Source: Clostridia bacterium
Lineage (GTDB): Bacteria > Bacillota > Clostridia > UMGS1883
Assembly (NCBI GenBank): GCA_900768005.1
Contig: CAAGBE010000035.1
Coordinates: 1 to 17,843 of the forward strand
Direction of reading: 5' to 3'
Length of the DNA stretch: 17,843 nucleotides
The position numbers and the translations under genes were made by a program. Positions 1-6,778 of the stretch are shown piece after piece. The notes below the pieces were generated by a model that did no database searches, was not told the origin of the DNA, and was given only the letters and a program-made list of their open reading frames with translations. The stretch's first letter is position 1; each line of letters starts with the position of its first letter.

Positions 1-2
1 AA

Positions 3-71
3 TGCATATCTTTGAATCTTAATCTCGGCAAAGGCTCGGGTCCTTTAAATCATATGACTAAGTTAATTTAA
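3..71 (+). CDS. Possible 3' end of an upstream gene (partial, unidentified)
   Basis: A plus-strand frame is open from the window edge to a TAA at 69-71. It encodes 22 residues, including LGKGSGPLNHMTKLI. It ends just before the promoter of the next gene, which fits the tail of a preceding plus-strand gene. The run is too short to assign a family, and an open frame of this length can occur by chance, so it is only a candidate. Confidence 0.2.
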   Translation, partial: CISLNLNLGKGSGPLNHMTKLI

Positions 72-89
72 CTATCTCACAAAAAATTG

Positions 90-118
90 TTGAAAAAAGA
101 TATACCGGGGTATATAAT
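90..118 (+). promoter_or_regulatory. Sigma-A type promoter of the ECF S-component gene
   Basis: TTGAAA at 90-95 and TATAAT at 113-118 are separated by 17 bp. The expected transcription start is near 125, so the leader before the ATG at 140 would be very short. That leaves no room for a riboswitch downstream of this promoter. Confidence 0.75.
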
Positions 119-139
119 ACCATAGAAAGGATGATAAAT

Positions 140-640
140 ATGAAAACAAAAACACAAAAAATTGTATTTTCTGCACTGCTTGCCTCTCTCGTATGTGTGG
201 CAACAATGATTATTAAAATCCCGTCACCTCTTAAAGGGTACATAAACTTAGGCGACTGTGTCGTACTTCTTTCGGGATGGATTCTCTCCCCCGTTTATGG
301 CTTTCTTGCCGCAGGAGTAGGCAGCGGATTGGCAGATATATTTTCGGGGTATGCAGTATATGCTCCTGCTACCTTTATTATAAAGGGCTTGATGGCACTT
401 GTTGCACATTTTGTATTTAAAATGATGAGCAAAAGACTTCCTGCTCTCCCCTCCCGTGTTATAAGCGGTACACTTTCGGAAATAGTTATGGTGGGCGGAT
501 ATTTTCTTTTTGAAGGATTTCTGTACGGATTTATTCCGTCGGCTGTAAATATTCCTGCCAATGCCGTGCAAGGTGTAGCAGGATTGATACTGGGAGTAGT
601 TCTTGTCAGAGTATTTGAAAAAAGCGGTATAGCAAAATAA
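140..640 (+). CDS. ECF transporter S component (vitamin-type uptake, substrate unknown)
   Basis: This 166-aa, very hydrophobic protein has about five or six predicted membrane segments. It resembles substrate-binding S components of energy-coupling factor importers. Family-like features are the short basic N-terminus followed by a helix with small residues, the YINLGD segment near residues 35-39, and a GSGLADIFSGYAVYAP-like stretch around 61-76 followed by FIIKG. S components capture vitamins or related micronutrients in the membrane and work with a shared EcfA/EcfA'/EcfT module. No such module is encoded here, so this is probably a solitary group II component. An ATG at 131 is also in frame. 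The ATG at 140 is preferred because AGAAAGGATG at 124-133 then sits at normal ribosome-binding distance. The substrate cannot be read from the sequence. Confidence 0.8.
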   Translation: MKTKTQKIVFSALLASLVCVATMIIKIPSPLKGYINLGDCVVLLSGWILSPVYGFLAAGVGSGLADIFSGYAVYAPATFIIKGLMALVAHFVFKMMSKRLPALPSRVISGTLSEIVMVGGYFLFEGFLYGFIPSAVNIPANAVQGVAGLILGVVLVRVFEKSGIAK

Positions 641-645
641 CACAA

Positions 646-677
646 AAACGGTTATGTGAAAATTCACATAACCGTTT
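646..677. terminator. Bidirectional intrinsic terminator between convergent genes
   Basis: A perfect inverted repeat pairs 646-660 with 663-677 (15 nt per arm; realistically a 14-bp stem with a 4-nt loop). It is followed by AATTTTTT on the plus strand and by a T-rich run (complement of 642-648) on the minus strand. It lies between the ends of the ECF gene (640) and fhs (693), so it can terminate both transcripts. Confidence 0.9.
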
Positions 678-692
678 AATTTTTTGGTTCTT

Positions 693-2363
693 TTAGAACA
701 AGCCTGTTATTTTTCCATCTGGCTCAACATCAATTTTTTCTGCCGCAGGCACTTTGGGAAGTCCGGGCATTGTCATAATTTCACCTGTCAGTGCTACGAT
801 AAAGCCTGCACCTGCACTTACCTTTACATTACGAACAGTAACTGTAAAGCCCTCGGGCGCACCGAGCTTTGTCATATCGTCAGAAAAGCTGTATTGAGTT
901 TTAGCCATACATACGGGCATATTGCTAAATCCAAGGTCGGTAAGTGTTTTAAGCTGTTTCTGTGCATTCTTGTCAAAGATTACACCGACACCGCCATAGA
1001 TTTTCTTAACAATGGACTCAATCTTTTCCTCGATAGAAAGGTTATCCTCATAACAGAACGTAAAGTTGTTTTCTTCTTCACAAAGTCTTACAACCTCTTC
1101 TGCAAGCTCGATACCGCCGTCGCCGCCCTTTGCCCATACATCGGAAAGGACAACATTTACGCCGAGCTTCTTACATTCGTCAATAATAACCTGTACTTCC
1201 TTATCGGTATCTGTGGGGAACTTATTGACAGCAACCACAGAGGGGATTTTGTAAACATTCTTGATATTGGAAACGTGACGGAGAAGATTGGGAATACCGC
1301 GGAGAAGTGCCTCGGTATTTTCTTCATTAAGCTCCGTCTTTGCCATTCCACCGTGCATTTTAAGAGCACGGATTGTTGCAACGATTACAACTGCGGAGGG
1401 TTTAAGACCTGCCATACGGCACTTGATGTCGAGGAATTTCTCAGCACCGAGGTCTGCACCGAAGCCTGCCTCTGTAATAGCGTAATCGCCAAGCTTCATT
1501 GCAAGCTTGGTAGCTGTCACGCTGTTACAACCGTGTGCAATATTTGCAAAGGGACCGCCGTGTACAAATGCCGGAGTTCCCTCAAGCGTCTGTACAAGAT
1601 TAGGCTTGATTGCATCCTTAAGAAGAGCTGTCATTGCACCGTGTGCCTTGAGGTCTGCCGCTGTAACGGGCTTTTCATCATAAGTGTAGCCTACAATGAT
1701 TCTGCCGAGTCTTTCCTTGAGGTCGGAAAGAGAACTTGAAAGACAGAGAACTGCCATTATTTCGGAAGCAACTGTGATGTCGTAACCGTCTTCACGGGGA
1801 ACACCGTTAATTCTTCCGCCAAGACCGTCTGTTACAAAACGGAGCTGACGGTCGTTCATATCCACACATCTTTTCCACACTATTCTTCTGGGGTCGATAC
1901 CCAGGGAATTTCCCTGATAGATATGATTATCAAGCATAGCGGCAAGAAGATTGTTTGCCGCACCTATTGCGTGGAAGTCACCTGTGAAATGGAGGTTAAT
2001 ATCCTCCATGGGAACAACCTGCGCCCAGCCGCCGCCTGCTGCACCGCCCTTGACACCGAAAACGGGTCCTAAGGAAGGCTCACGAAGTGCTACAAGTACA
2101 TTCTTGCCGATTTTCCTCATACCGTCGGCAAGGCCGATTGTTGTTGTAGTCTTACCCTCGCCTGCAGGGGTGGGGTTTATAGCTGTTACAAGGACGAGCT
2201 TTCCATCCTTGTGTTCTTTTTCATCAAGAATTGAAAGGTCAATCTTTGCCTTGTATTTGCCGTACTGTTCAAGATATTTGTCGTCTACACCTGCAGTTTT
2301 TGCAATCTCGATGATAGGCTTCATCTCAACAGACTGAGCGATTTCAATATCTGATTTATACAT
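693..2363 (-). CDS. fhs: Formate-tetrahydrofolate ligase (10-formyl-THF synthetase)
   Basis: This 556-aa protein has the usual length for the family. It makes 10-formyl-tetrahydrofolate from formate, THF and ATP in the cytoplasm, feeding purine synthesis and, in acetogens, the methyl branch of the Wood-Ljungdahl pathway. Visible motifs are the P-loop TPAGEGKTT at 65-73, the segment REPSLGPVFGVKGGAAGGGW at about 94-113, and the second family signature VATIRALKMHGG. In the first signature the residue after GGG is Trp rather than the usual Tyr. The gene starts 5 nt after the IMPDH stop. Its ribosome binding site, GGAAAGGA, lies in the last codons of guaB, so the two are probably co-transcribed and translationally coupled. 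No other Wood-Ljungdahl genes are nearby, so a biosynthetic role is the safer reading. Confidence 0.97.
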   Translation of the reverse strand: MYKSDIEIAQSVEMKPIIEIAKTAGVDDKYLEQYGKYKAKIDLSILDEKEHKDGKLVLVTAINPTPAGEGKTTTTIGLADGMRKIGKNVLVALREPSLGPVFGVKGGAAGGGWAQVVPMEDINLHFTGDFHAIGAANNLLAAMLDNHIYQGNSLGIDPRRIVWKRCVDMNDRQLRFVTDGLGGRINGVPREDGYDITVASEIMAVLCLSSSLSDLKERLGRIIVGYTYDEKPVTAADLKAHGAMTALLKDAIKPNLVQTLEGTPAFVHGGPFANIAHGCNSVTATKLAMKLGDYAITEAGFGADLGAEKFLDIKCRMAGLKPSAVVIVATIRALKMHGGMAKTELNEENTEALLRGIPNLLRHVSNIKNVYKIPSVVAVNKFPTDTDKEVQVIIDECKKLGVNVVLSDVWAKGGDGGIELAEEVVRLCEEENNFTFCYEDNLSIEEKIESIVKKIYGGVGVIFDKNAQKQLKTLTDLGFSNMPVCMAKTQYSFSDDMTKLGAPEGFTVTVRNVKVSAGAGFIVALTGEIMTMPGLPKVPAAEKIDVEPDGKITGLF

Positions 2364-2368
2364 CAGAA

Positions 2369-3871
2369 TCAGTCCTTTCCAACACTGGATTTAAGGGTTA
2401 CGTCATGATAACCGCCCTCAACAATACTTGTTGCGGAAACGAGAGTTATCTTGGCATTTTTCTGAAGTTCGGGGATTGTGAGTACACCGCAGTTACACAT
2501 TGTGGAAGCAACCTTGTAAAGGCTCTTTGCCACATTATCCTGAAGCGAACCTGCATATACAACATAAGAGTCAACGCCTTCCTCGAAAGAAAGCTTAGCC
2601 TTACCGCCAAGGTCGTAACGCTGCCAGTTACGGGCGCGGTTACTACCCTCGCCCCAGTATTCCTTAACATATGTTCCGTTGATGTTAAGCTTGGGAGTGG
2701 GGCTTTCGTCAAAGCGTGCAAAGTATCTTCCGAGCATAAGGAAGTCAGCACCCATTGCAAGTGCAAGTGTCATATGATAGTCATGAACTATACCGCCGTC
2801 TGAACAGATAGGGATATAGATACCTGTTTTTTCAAAATATTCGTCACGTGCTGCAGCAACTTCGATAACTGCAGTAGCCTGTCCGCGGCCGATACCCTTT
2901 GTTTCACGGGTGATACAGATAGACCCGCCGCCGATACCAACCTTGATAAAGTCGGCACCTGCTTCTGCAAGGAACATAAAGCCATCACGGTCTACTACGT
3001 TACCTGCACCAACCTTTACATCATCACCGTATTTTTCACGGATGAACTGAATTGTCTTTGCCTGCCATGCTGTATAACCCTCTGAAGAGTCAATACAGAG
3101 AACATCGGCACCTGCTTCGATAAGTGCCGGAACTCTCTTTTCGTAGTCGAGAGTGTTGATACCTGCACCTACAAGGTATCTCTTCTGGTCGTCAAGTACT
3201 TCATTGGGATTGCTCTTATGTGTTGAGTAGTCTTTTCTGAATACGAAATACTTAAGCTCATTTTTAGAATTGATAATGGGAAGAGAATTAAGCTTGTTCT
3301 CCCAGATAATATCGTTAGCTTCCTTAAGAGTTGTATTTTCGGGAGCACAGATGAGCTTATCAAAAGGAGTCATAAAATCCTTTACCTTGATGTCTGTGGA
3401 CATTCTGCTTACACGGTAGTCACGGCTTGTTACAACACCGAGAAGAACACCGTTAGCCGTTCCGTCCTCTGTAACAGCCATTGTGTTATGGCCTGTCTTC
3501 TGGAAAAGGTCAAGAACATCCATAAGAGTGTCATCAGGCTTAAGGTTGCTGTCACTTACAACAAAGCCGGCCTTATAGCTCTTAACACGGGCAACCATAG
3601 CTGCCTCATCCTCAATAGACTGAGAACCGTAAATAAAGGAAATACCGCCCTCCTTAGCAAGTGCTATCGCCATAGTGTCGTTTGATACAGACTGCATAAT
3701 AGCAGACACCATAGGAATGTTAAGGCTGTATTTAGGCTGCTCGCCCTTTTTATACTTAACAAGAGGTGTTTTAAGACTTACATTTGCAGGAATACAGTCG
3801 GGACCGGTATAACCGGGCACGAGCAGATATTCACTAAATGTTCTTGAAGGTTCACTGAAGTAATATGCCAT
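2369..3871 (-). CDS. guaB: IMP dehydrogenase, Tritrichomonas foetus-like clade
   Basis: This 500-aa enzyme oxidises IMP to XMP with NAD+, the committed step to GMP. It has a (beta/alpha)8 barrel interrupted by two CBS repeats at about residues 100-215. The catalytic loop reads GIGGGSICITRETKGIGRGQ, with Cys319 as nucleophile, instead of the common GPGSICTTR form. The mobile flap carries ARNWQRYDLGG, placing Arg418 and Tyr419 at the general-base position. Motif and residue numbers agree with the protozoan T. foetus IMPDH as I recall it, which is thought to derive from bacteria. The start at 3871 is supported by GGGGGAGA just upstream and a strong promoter. The C-terminal codons hold the fhs ribosome binding site. 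CBS domains in this family often bind adenine or guanine nucleotides, so allosteric control is possible. Confidence 0.96.
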   Translation of the reverse strand: MAYYFSEPSRTFSEYLLVPGYTGPDCIPANVSLKTPLVKYKKGEQPKYSLNIPMVSAIMQSVSNDTMAIALAKEGGISFIYGSQSIEDEAAMVARVKSYKAGFVVSDSNLKPDDTLMDVLDLFQKTGHNTMAVTEDGTANGVLLGVVTSRDYRVSRMSTDIKVKDFMTPFDKLICAPENTTLKEANDIIWENKLNSLPIINSKNELKYFVFRKDYSTHKSNPNEVLDDQKRYLVGAGINTLDYEKRVPALIEAGADVLCIDSSEGYTAWQAKTIQFIREKYGDDVKVGAGNVVDRDGFMFLAEAGADFIKVGIGGGSICITRETKGIGRGQATAVIEVAAARDEYFEKTGIYIPICSDGGIVHDYHMTLALAMGADFLMLGRYFARFDESPTPKLNINGTYVKEYWGEGSNRARNWQRYDLGGKAKLSFEEGVDSYVVYAGSLQDNVAKSLYKVASTMCNCGVLTIPELQKNAKITLVSATSIVEGGYHDVTLKSSVGKD

Positions 3872-3912
3872 AGTTAAATCTCCCCCATAATAATTTTTAT
3901 AGTATTTTTGTT

Positions 3913-3941
3913 ATTATACAACAATTTCGGCTGTTTTTCAA
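3913..3941 (-). promoter_or_regulatory. Sigma-A type promoter of guaB-fhs
   Basis: On the minus strand TTGAAA (3941-3936) and TATAAT (3918-3913) have a 17-bp spacer. The start site would be near 3906, leaving a leader of roughly 35 nt with GGGGGAGA before the ATG. I see no purine riboswitch core in or upstream of this leader. Confidence 0.85.
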
Positions 3942-4054
3942 GATGGGAAAGCACATTTTCTCGAAAAAATATTTGATTTAGAAAATAACGATTGCTTCAA
4001 TTCCAGATTTGCTTACTATATTGAAAAGTATTCGTTATAACAAAATACGGTTAT

Positions 4055-4091
4055 AAAGATAGCAGACACTTTTTTAGTGTCTGCTATCTTT
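4055..4091 (-). terminator. Strong hairpin after ade, probable terminator
   Basis: A perfect 16-bp stem (4055-4070 with 4076-4091) has a 5-nt loop and begins 3 nt after the ade stop codon. On the minus strand the stem ends in CTTT and is followed by ATAACCG, so there is no true U-tract. It could terminate weakly, mark an RNA 3' end by processing, or allow read-through to guaB, which has its own promoter. Confidence 0.6.
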
Positions 4092-4093
4092 AA

Positions 4094-5782
4094 CTATTCA
4101 CAGTAAAGTGAAATTCTCTCCTGCTTGTCAACATCCACAAGCCCCTGTGTTGTCATTTTTATTGACGGAATTACAGAAAGGCTTACAAATGCCATATTCA
4201 TAAAAGGCTCAATTTCTTTGGGTACTCCGAAATTATACACGGCTTTTCGCACATTTTCATTCGCCTTGGCTATTTCCTCACCCGAAAGGTCTGTCATAAG
4301 ACCTGCAATGGGAAGTGACATTTGGGCAATTATCTCTCCGTTTTCTACGACAACGTTACCGCCAAACTTACGGATGTAGTTTGCCGCAATAACCATATCG
4401 CTATCGTTTGTGCCGATAACAATAATGTTATGAGAATCGTGGGACACGGACGATGCCATCGCACCGCTTTTCATGCCGATTCCGTTTATGAATCCCAGTC
4501 CGATATGCCCCGTATTTTTATGTCTCTCAATTACGGCAAGCTTCAATATATCTCTTTGTGTGTCAATGCCGTTATTTTCGTCCCAGTTAATTTCCGTTAT
4601 TTTTTCCTTTGTGATAAGCTGACCGGGAATTATTTCTATAACACGGCATCTCTTTCCCTTTTCCTCAATATGAAAATCTGAAAGGGCAAGCTCTTTTAGG
4701 TGAAATGAATCCAGTACAGTTTTTTGAAGTTCTTCGCTTATCTGTGGGCAGGAAAAATCCACTGTTTCCTTGTGCGAAACAACCTTTTCGCCATTAGAGT
4801 AAACATCTTCTATATCAACTGTATCAAGTTCATTAAGAATCAGCAAATCCGCTCTGTATCCTGGAGCAACTGCTCCTACATAACGAATGCCGAAATGCTC
4901 TGCAGCCTGCAATGATGCCATTCTGATTGCTGTAATCGGAGATTTTCCGTTCTTTACCGCAAGACGGATGATATTATCTATGTGTCCCTCGTTCATCAAA
5001 TCCGCAGGATGTCTGTCGTCAGTTACAAGGAGACATCTGCGGTTATACGGCTCTTCAAAAAGAGGGAGCAGGTCCGCAAGGTTTCTTGCCGCTGTGCCTT
5101 GTCTTATCATAACTTTCTGACCTTTTCTGATTTTTTCAAGAGCTTCATTTATGTCGGAACATTCGTGGTCACTGCTGATGCCTGCTGACACATACCTGTC
5201 AAGGTCTTTCCCCGATAAGAAAGGAGCGTGTCCGTCTACCGTTTTTCCCTGCTTTACGGCATCGTTTATTTTTGCCCACACGGATTCATCCCCAAAAATA
5301 ACACCAGGGTAGTTCATCATTTCCGCAAGTCCCACAACACGGGGATTTTTATATAGAGGTTTTATGTCCTCTGCATACAAGTCTGCGCCTGATTCGTCAA
5401 AGGGTGTAGCAGGCACGCAGGACGGGAGCATAAAATACACATTCATAGGGATACCCTGACTTGCCTCAAGCATATATTCTATACCCTTGACTCCGCATAC
5501 ATTTGCAATTTCGTGAGGGTCTGCCACAATTGCCGTTGTGCCATGAGGAAGGCATAGTTTTGCAAGCTCTGTCGGGGTGAGCATTGTGCTTTCGATATGA
5601 ATATGCCCGTCAATAAAACCGGGACAGATATATTTTCCCGTAACATCCTCCACCGTATCGGCTTCGTCGGGAGTATACTGTCCTACACCGATAATTTTGC
5701 TGTCTTCTATAAGGACATTTGCCTTTTCAGTTTCATCGGTGAAAACATTTATAACTGTACCACCATATAGTAATTTTTTCAT
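4094..5782 (-). CDS. ade: Adenine deaminase
   Basis: This 562-aa amidohydrolase-superfamily enzyme converts adenine to hypoxanthine plus ammonia, allowing adenine to re-enter the IMP pool. The N-terminal metal site reads GFIDGHIHIESTM (His60, His62), with DPHE at about 88-91. Further family motifs are GLAEMMNYPG, VDGHAP and SSDHECSD in the barrel, and SHDSHNI in the C-terminal domain. Length matches the bacterial Ade/YerA family. The start at 5782 is preceded by GGTGATG and a good promoter. Standing directly upstream of guaB-fhs on the same strand, it fits a purine salvage and interconversion cluster: adenine to hypoxanthine, then (via a phosphoribosyltransferase not in the window) IMP, then XMP via guaB. 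Confidence 0.95.
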   Translation of the reverse strand: MKKLLYGGTVINVFTDETEKANVLIEDSKIIGVGQYTPDEADTVEDVTGKYICPGFIDGHIHIESTMLTPTELAKLCLPHGTTAIVADPHEIANVCGVKGIEYMLEASQGIPMNVYFMLPSCVPATPFDESGADLYAEDIKPLYKNPRVVGLAEMMNYPGVIFGDESVWAKINDAVKQGKTVDGHAPFLSGKDLDRYVSAGISSDHECSDINEALEKIRKGQKVMIRQGTAARNLADLLPLFEEPYNRRCLLVTDDRHPADLMNEGHIDNIIRLAVKNGKSPITAIRMASLQAAEHFGIRYVGAVAPGYRADLLILNELDTVDIEDVYSNGEKVVSHKETVDFSCPQISEELQKTVLDSFHLKELALSDFHIEEKGKRCRVIEIIPGQLITKEKITEINWDENNGIDTQRDILKLAVIERHKNTGHIGLGFINGIGMKSGAMASSVSHDSHNIIVIGTNDSDMVIAANYIRKFGGNVVVENGEIIAQMSLPIAGLMTDLSGEEIAKANENVRKAVYNFGVPKEIEPFMNMAFVSLSVIPSIKMTTQGLVDVDKQERISLYCE

Positions 5783-5818
5783 AACTCATCACCAATTTTA
5801 TTATATAAATTTAGTTTT

Positions 5819-5847
5819 ATTATACCACACCTTTTTTATTTTTGCAA
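5819..5847 (-). promoter_or_regulatory. Sigma-A type promoter of ade
   Basis: TTGCAA (5847-5842) and TATAAT (5824-5819) on the minus strand have a 17-bp spacer. The predicted start is near 5812, giving a leader of about 30 nt. No purine-riboswitch-like fold is visible in this short AT-rich leader. Confidence 0.75.
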
Positions 5848-5857
5848 TTTTATACGT

Positions 5858-5887
5858 AAAAAAAGCAAATCTTTCGACTTGCTTTTT
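5858..5887 (-). terminator. Intrinsic terminator of tRNA-Arg
   Basis: On the minus strand 5887-5876 pairs with 5871-5860 (12 bp including one G-T wobble), closing a GAAA tetraloop. The stem is followed by more T residues (5859-5858). It begins 3 nt after the encoded CCA of the tRNA, where a tRNA terminator is expected. Confidence 0.88.
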
Positions 5888-5890
5888 GGG

Positions 5891-5965
5891 TGGCACCCCC
5901 GACCGGAATCGAACCGATGACTAGCCCTTAGGAGGGGCTTGTAATATCCGCTTTACTACGAGGGC
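5891..5965 (-). tRNA. tRNA-Arg (anticodon CCT, reads AGG)
   Basis: A complete 75-nt cloverleaf with CCA encoded folds on the minus strand. The acceptor is GCCCTCG against CGGGGGT, with G-T wobbles at 1-72 and 5-68. The D stem is GTAA/TTAC, the anticodon stem AGCCC/GGGCT around loop CTCCTAA (anticodon CCT), and the T stem ATCGG/CCGGT around TTCGATT. The discriminator is G73, and an A lies at the D-loop position equivalent to A20, an arginine identity element. No convincing promoter lies between rpmF and this gene, so it may be transcribed with rpmF past a hairpin lacking a U-tract. Confidence 0.96.
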
Positions 5966-5972
5966 ATAAATG

Positions 5973-6004
5973 AATTTACCGTCCCGACTACGGGACGGTA
6001 AATT
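5973..6004 (-). terminator. GC-rich hairpin between rpmF and tRNA-Arg
   Basis: A perfect 14-bp inverted repeat (5973-5986 with 5991-6004) has a 4-nt loop and lies 11 nt after the rpmF stop. On the minus strand the 3' flank is CATTTATG rather than a U-run. It may be a terminator, an RNA-stabilising 3' end, or a processing site separating the rpmF message from the tRNA. Confidence 0.6.
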
Positions 6005-6015
6005 GTCATTTGTGA

Positions 6016-6198
6016 TTAGTTAGCTGCCTTGTTAACAACCTGAACGCCCTTATAGTAACCGCAATGCTTACAAACGATATGAGCCTTGATAAGCTCACCG
6101 CAGTTGGAGCACTTTACCATACCGGGTACTTCAAGTTTCCAATTAGCTCTTCTCTTATCGCGTCTTGCCTTAGAAGTTTTTCTCTTTGGAACTGCCAT
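6016..6198 (-). CDS. rpmF: 50S ribosomal protein L32
   Basis: This 60-aa basic protein has the L32 N-terminus MAVPKRKTSKARRDKRRA and a C-terminal zinc ribbon with Cys30, Cys33, Cys43 and Cys46. It is therefore the zinc-binding (C+) form. L32 is a late-assembling large-subunit protein near the polypeptide exit tunnel. The gene follows yceD by 3 nt, with its AGAGGTG ribosome binding site spanning the end of yceD. This is the standard bacterial yceD-rpmF pair and implies co-transcription and probable translational coupling. Confidence 0.98.
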   Translation of the reverse strand: MAVPKRKTSKARRDKRRANWKLEVPGMVKCSNCGELIKAHIVCKHCGYYKGVQVVNKAAN

Positions 6199-6201
6199 TT
6201 T

Positions 6202-6702
6202 CTACACCTCTTTACTCAAATTTCTAAAGATGGCGAATCTCGGGTCATAGACCTCTGTCTCGCAATTGCATTCATTTTTGTTAAGGTCTATGCCACACAC
6301 AGGGCAGAGTCCCTTGCAATCCTCCCTGCACAATGGTTGCAGAGGGATACTTTCAAATATGCACGCTTCAACGCTGCCGGAAATATCAATAACATTTCCT
6401 GAAATGCAGATGCACTCTTCATCAATGTCAGAAAAATCACTGTCAAGACTTTCAAAAAGGTCTCCGGAAAGCTTGCCTTCAATAGGCTGTCCGCAACGGG
6501 AACATTCCGTTTTGTACTCTCCTGTGATTTTCGCTGAAATTTCAAGTGCACCGCCTATGCTGTAAACCTTGCCCTCTATTAAAACAGGCTCGGAAAACTG
6601 AAGCGTACTGCCCATATAATCAAACGTGCCGAGCTCCACATTACCCGAAAACGTTTTTGAAGCACCATCATTTCTGAGTACAGATGCAATATTTATCTTC
6701 AT
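6202..6702 (-). CDS. yceD: YceD/DUF177 family protein with cysteine clusters
   Basis: This 166-aa protein of the YceD (DUF177, YlbN-like) family is almost always encoded directly before rpmF. Its precise role is not settled; links to ribosomal RNA or 50S maturation have been proposed for relatives. The sequence has a CSRC pair (Cys67, Cys70) and a C-terminal cluster CREDCKGLCPVCG (Cys125, 129, 133, 136) plus CNC (145, 147), which looks metal-binding. A GTG at 6711 is in frame. The ATG at 6702 is preferred because AAGGATAGG lies 8-15 nt upstream of it, whereas it would crowd the GTG. A consensus promoter overlaps the end of ackA. Confidence 0.92.
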   Translation of the reverse strand: MKINIASVLRNDGASKTFSGNVELGTFDYMGSTLQFSEPVLIEGKVYSIGGALEISAKITGEYKTECSRCGQPIEGKLSGDLFESLDSDFSDIDEECICISGNVIDISGSVEACIFESIPLQPLCREDCKGLCPVCGIDLNKNECNCETEVYDPRFAIFRNLSKEV

Positions 6703-6720
6703 AATAAACACCTATCCTTC

Positions 6721-6741
6721 AGTGCCTCTTTTACAGGCGCT
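6721..6741 (-). other. Leader hairpin of the yceD-rpmF transcript
   Basis: A 7-bp stem (6721-6727 with 6735-6741, one G-T pair) with a 7-nt loop lies at the predicted 5' end of the yceD message, next to its ribosome binding site. It has no U-tract and so is unlikely to be the ackA terminator. A 5' stabilising or translational control element is possible. Confidence 0.35.
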
Positions 6742-6746
6742 TATCT

Positions 6747-6775
6747 ATTATACTATCATTTTTTATGCTTGTCAA
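6747..6775 (-). promoter_or_regulatory. Consensus sigma-A promoter of yceD-rpmF
   Basis: Perfect TTGACA (6775-6770) and perfect TATAAT (6752-6747) on the minus strand are 17 bp apart. The -35 box begins 4 nt after the ackA stop codon. This predicts strong constitutive expression, as expected for a ribosomal protein gene. Confidence 0.92.
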
Positions 6776-6778
6776 CAA

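Noticed and set aside
1..130. Vitamin riboswitch before the ECF S component
   Set aside because: The promoter at 90-118 puts transcription start after the region where an aptamer would have to be. The short AAAGG/CCTTT repeat at 30-46 is upstream of it and lacks aptamer motifs.
684..1739. 351-aa plus-strand frame antisense to fhs
   Set aside because: Composition is Cys-rich and matches no family I recognise. It is a shadow of the highly conserved fhs frame.
3872..4054. Possible purine riboswitch before guaB
   Set aside because: The guaB promoter leaves a leader of only about 35 nt, and no purine-aptamer core or three-way junction is visible further upstream.
5697..5924. 75-aa plus-strand frame ending in GGTPDRNRTDD
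   Set aside because: Its C-terminus is the antisense translation of the tRNA-Arg T arm and acceptor, a well-known spurious peptide type. The rest is antisense to ade and its promoter.
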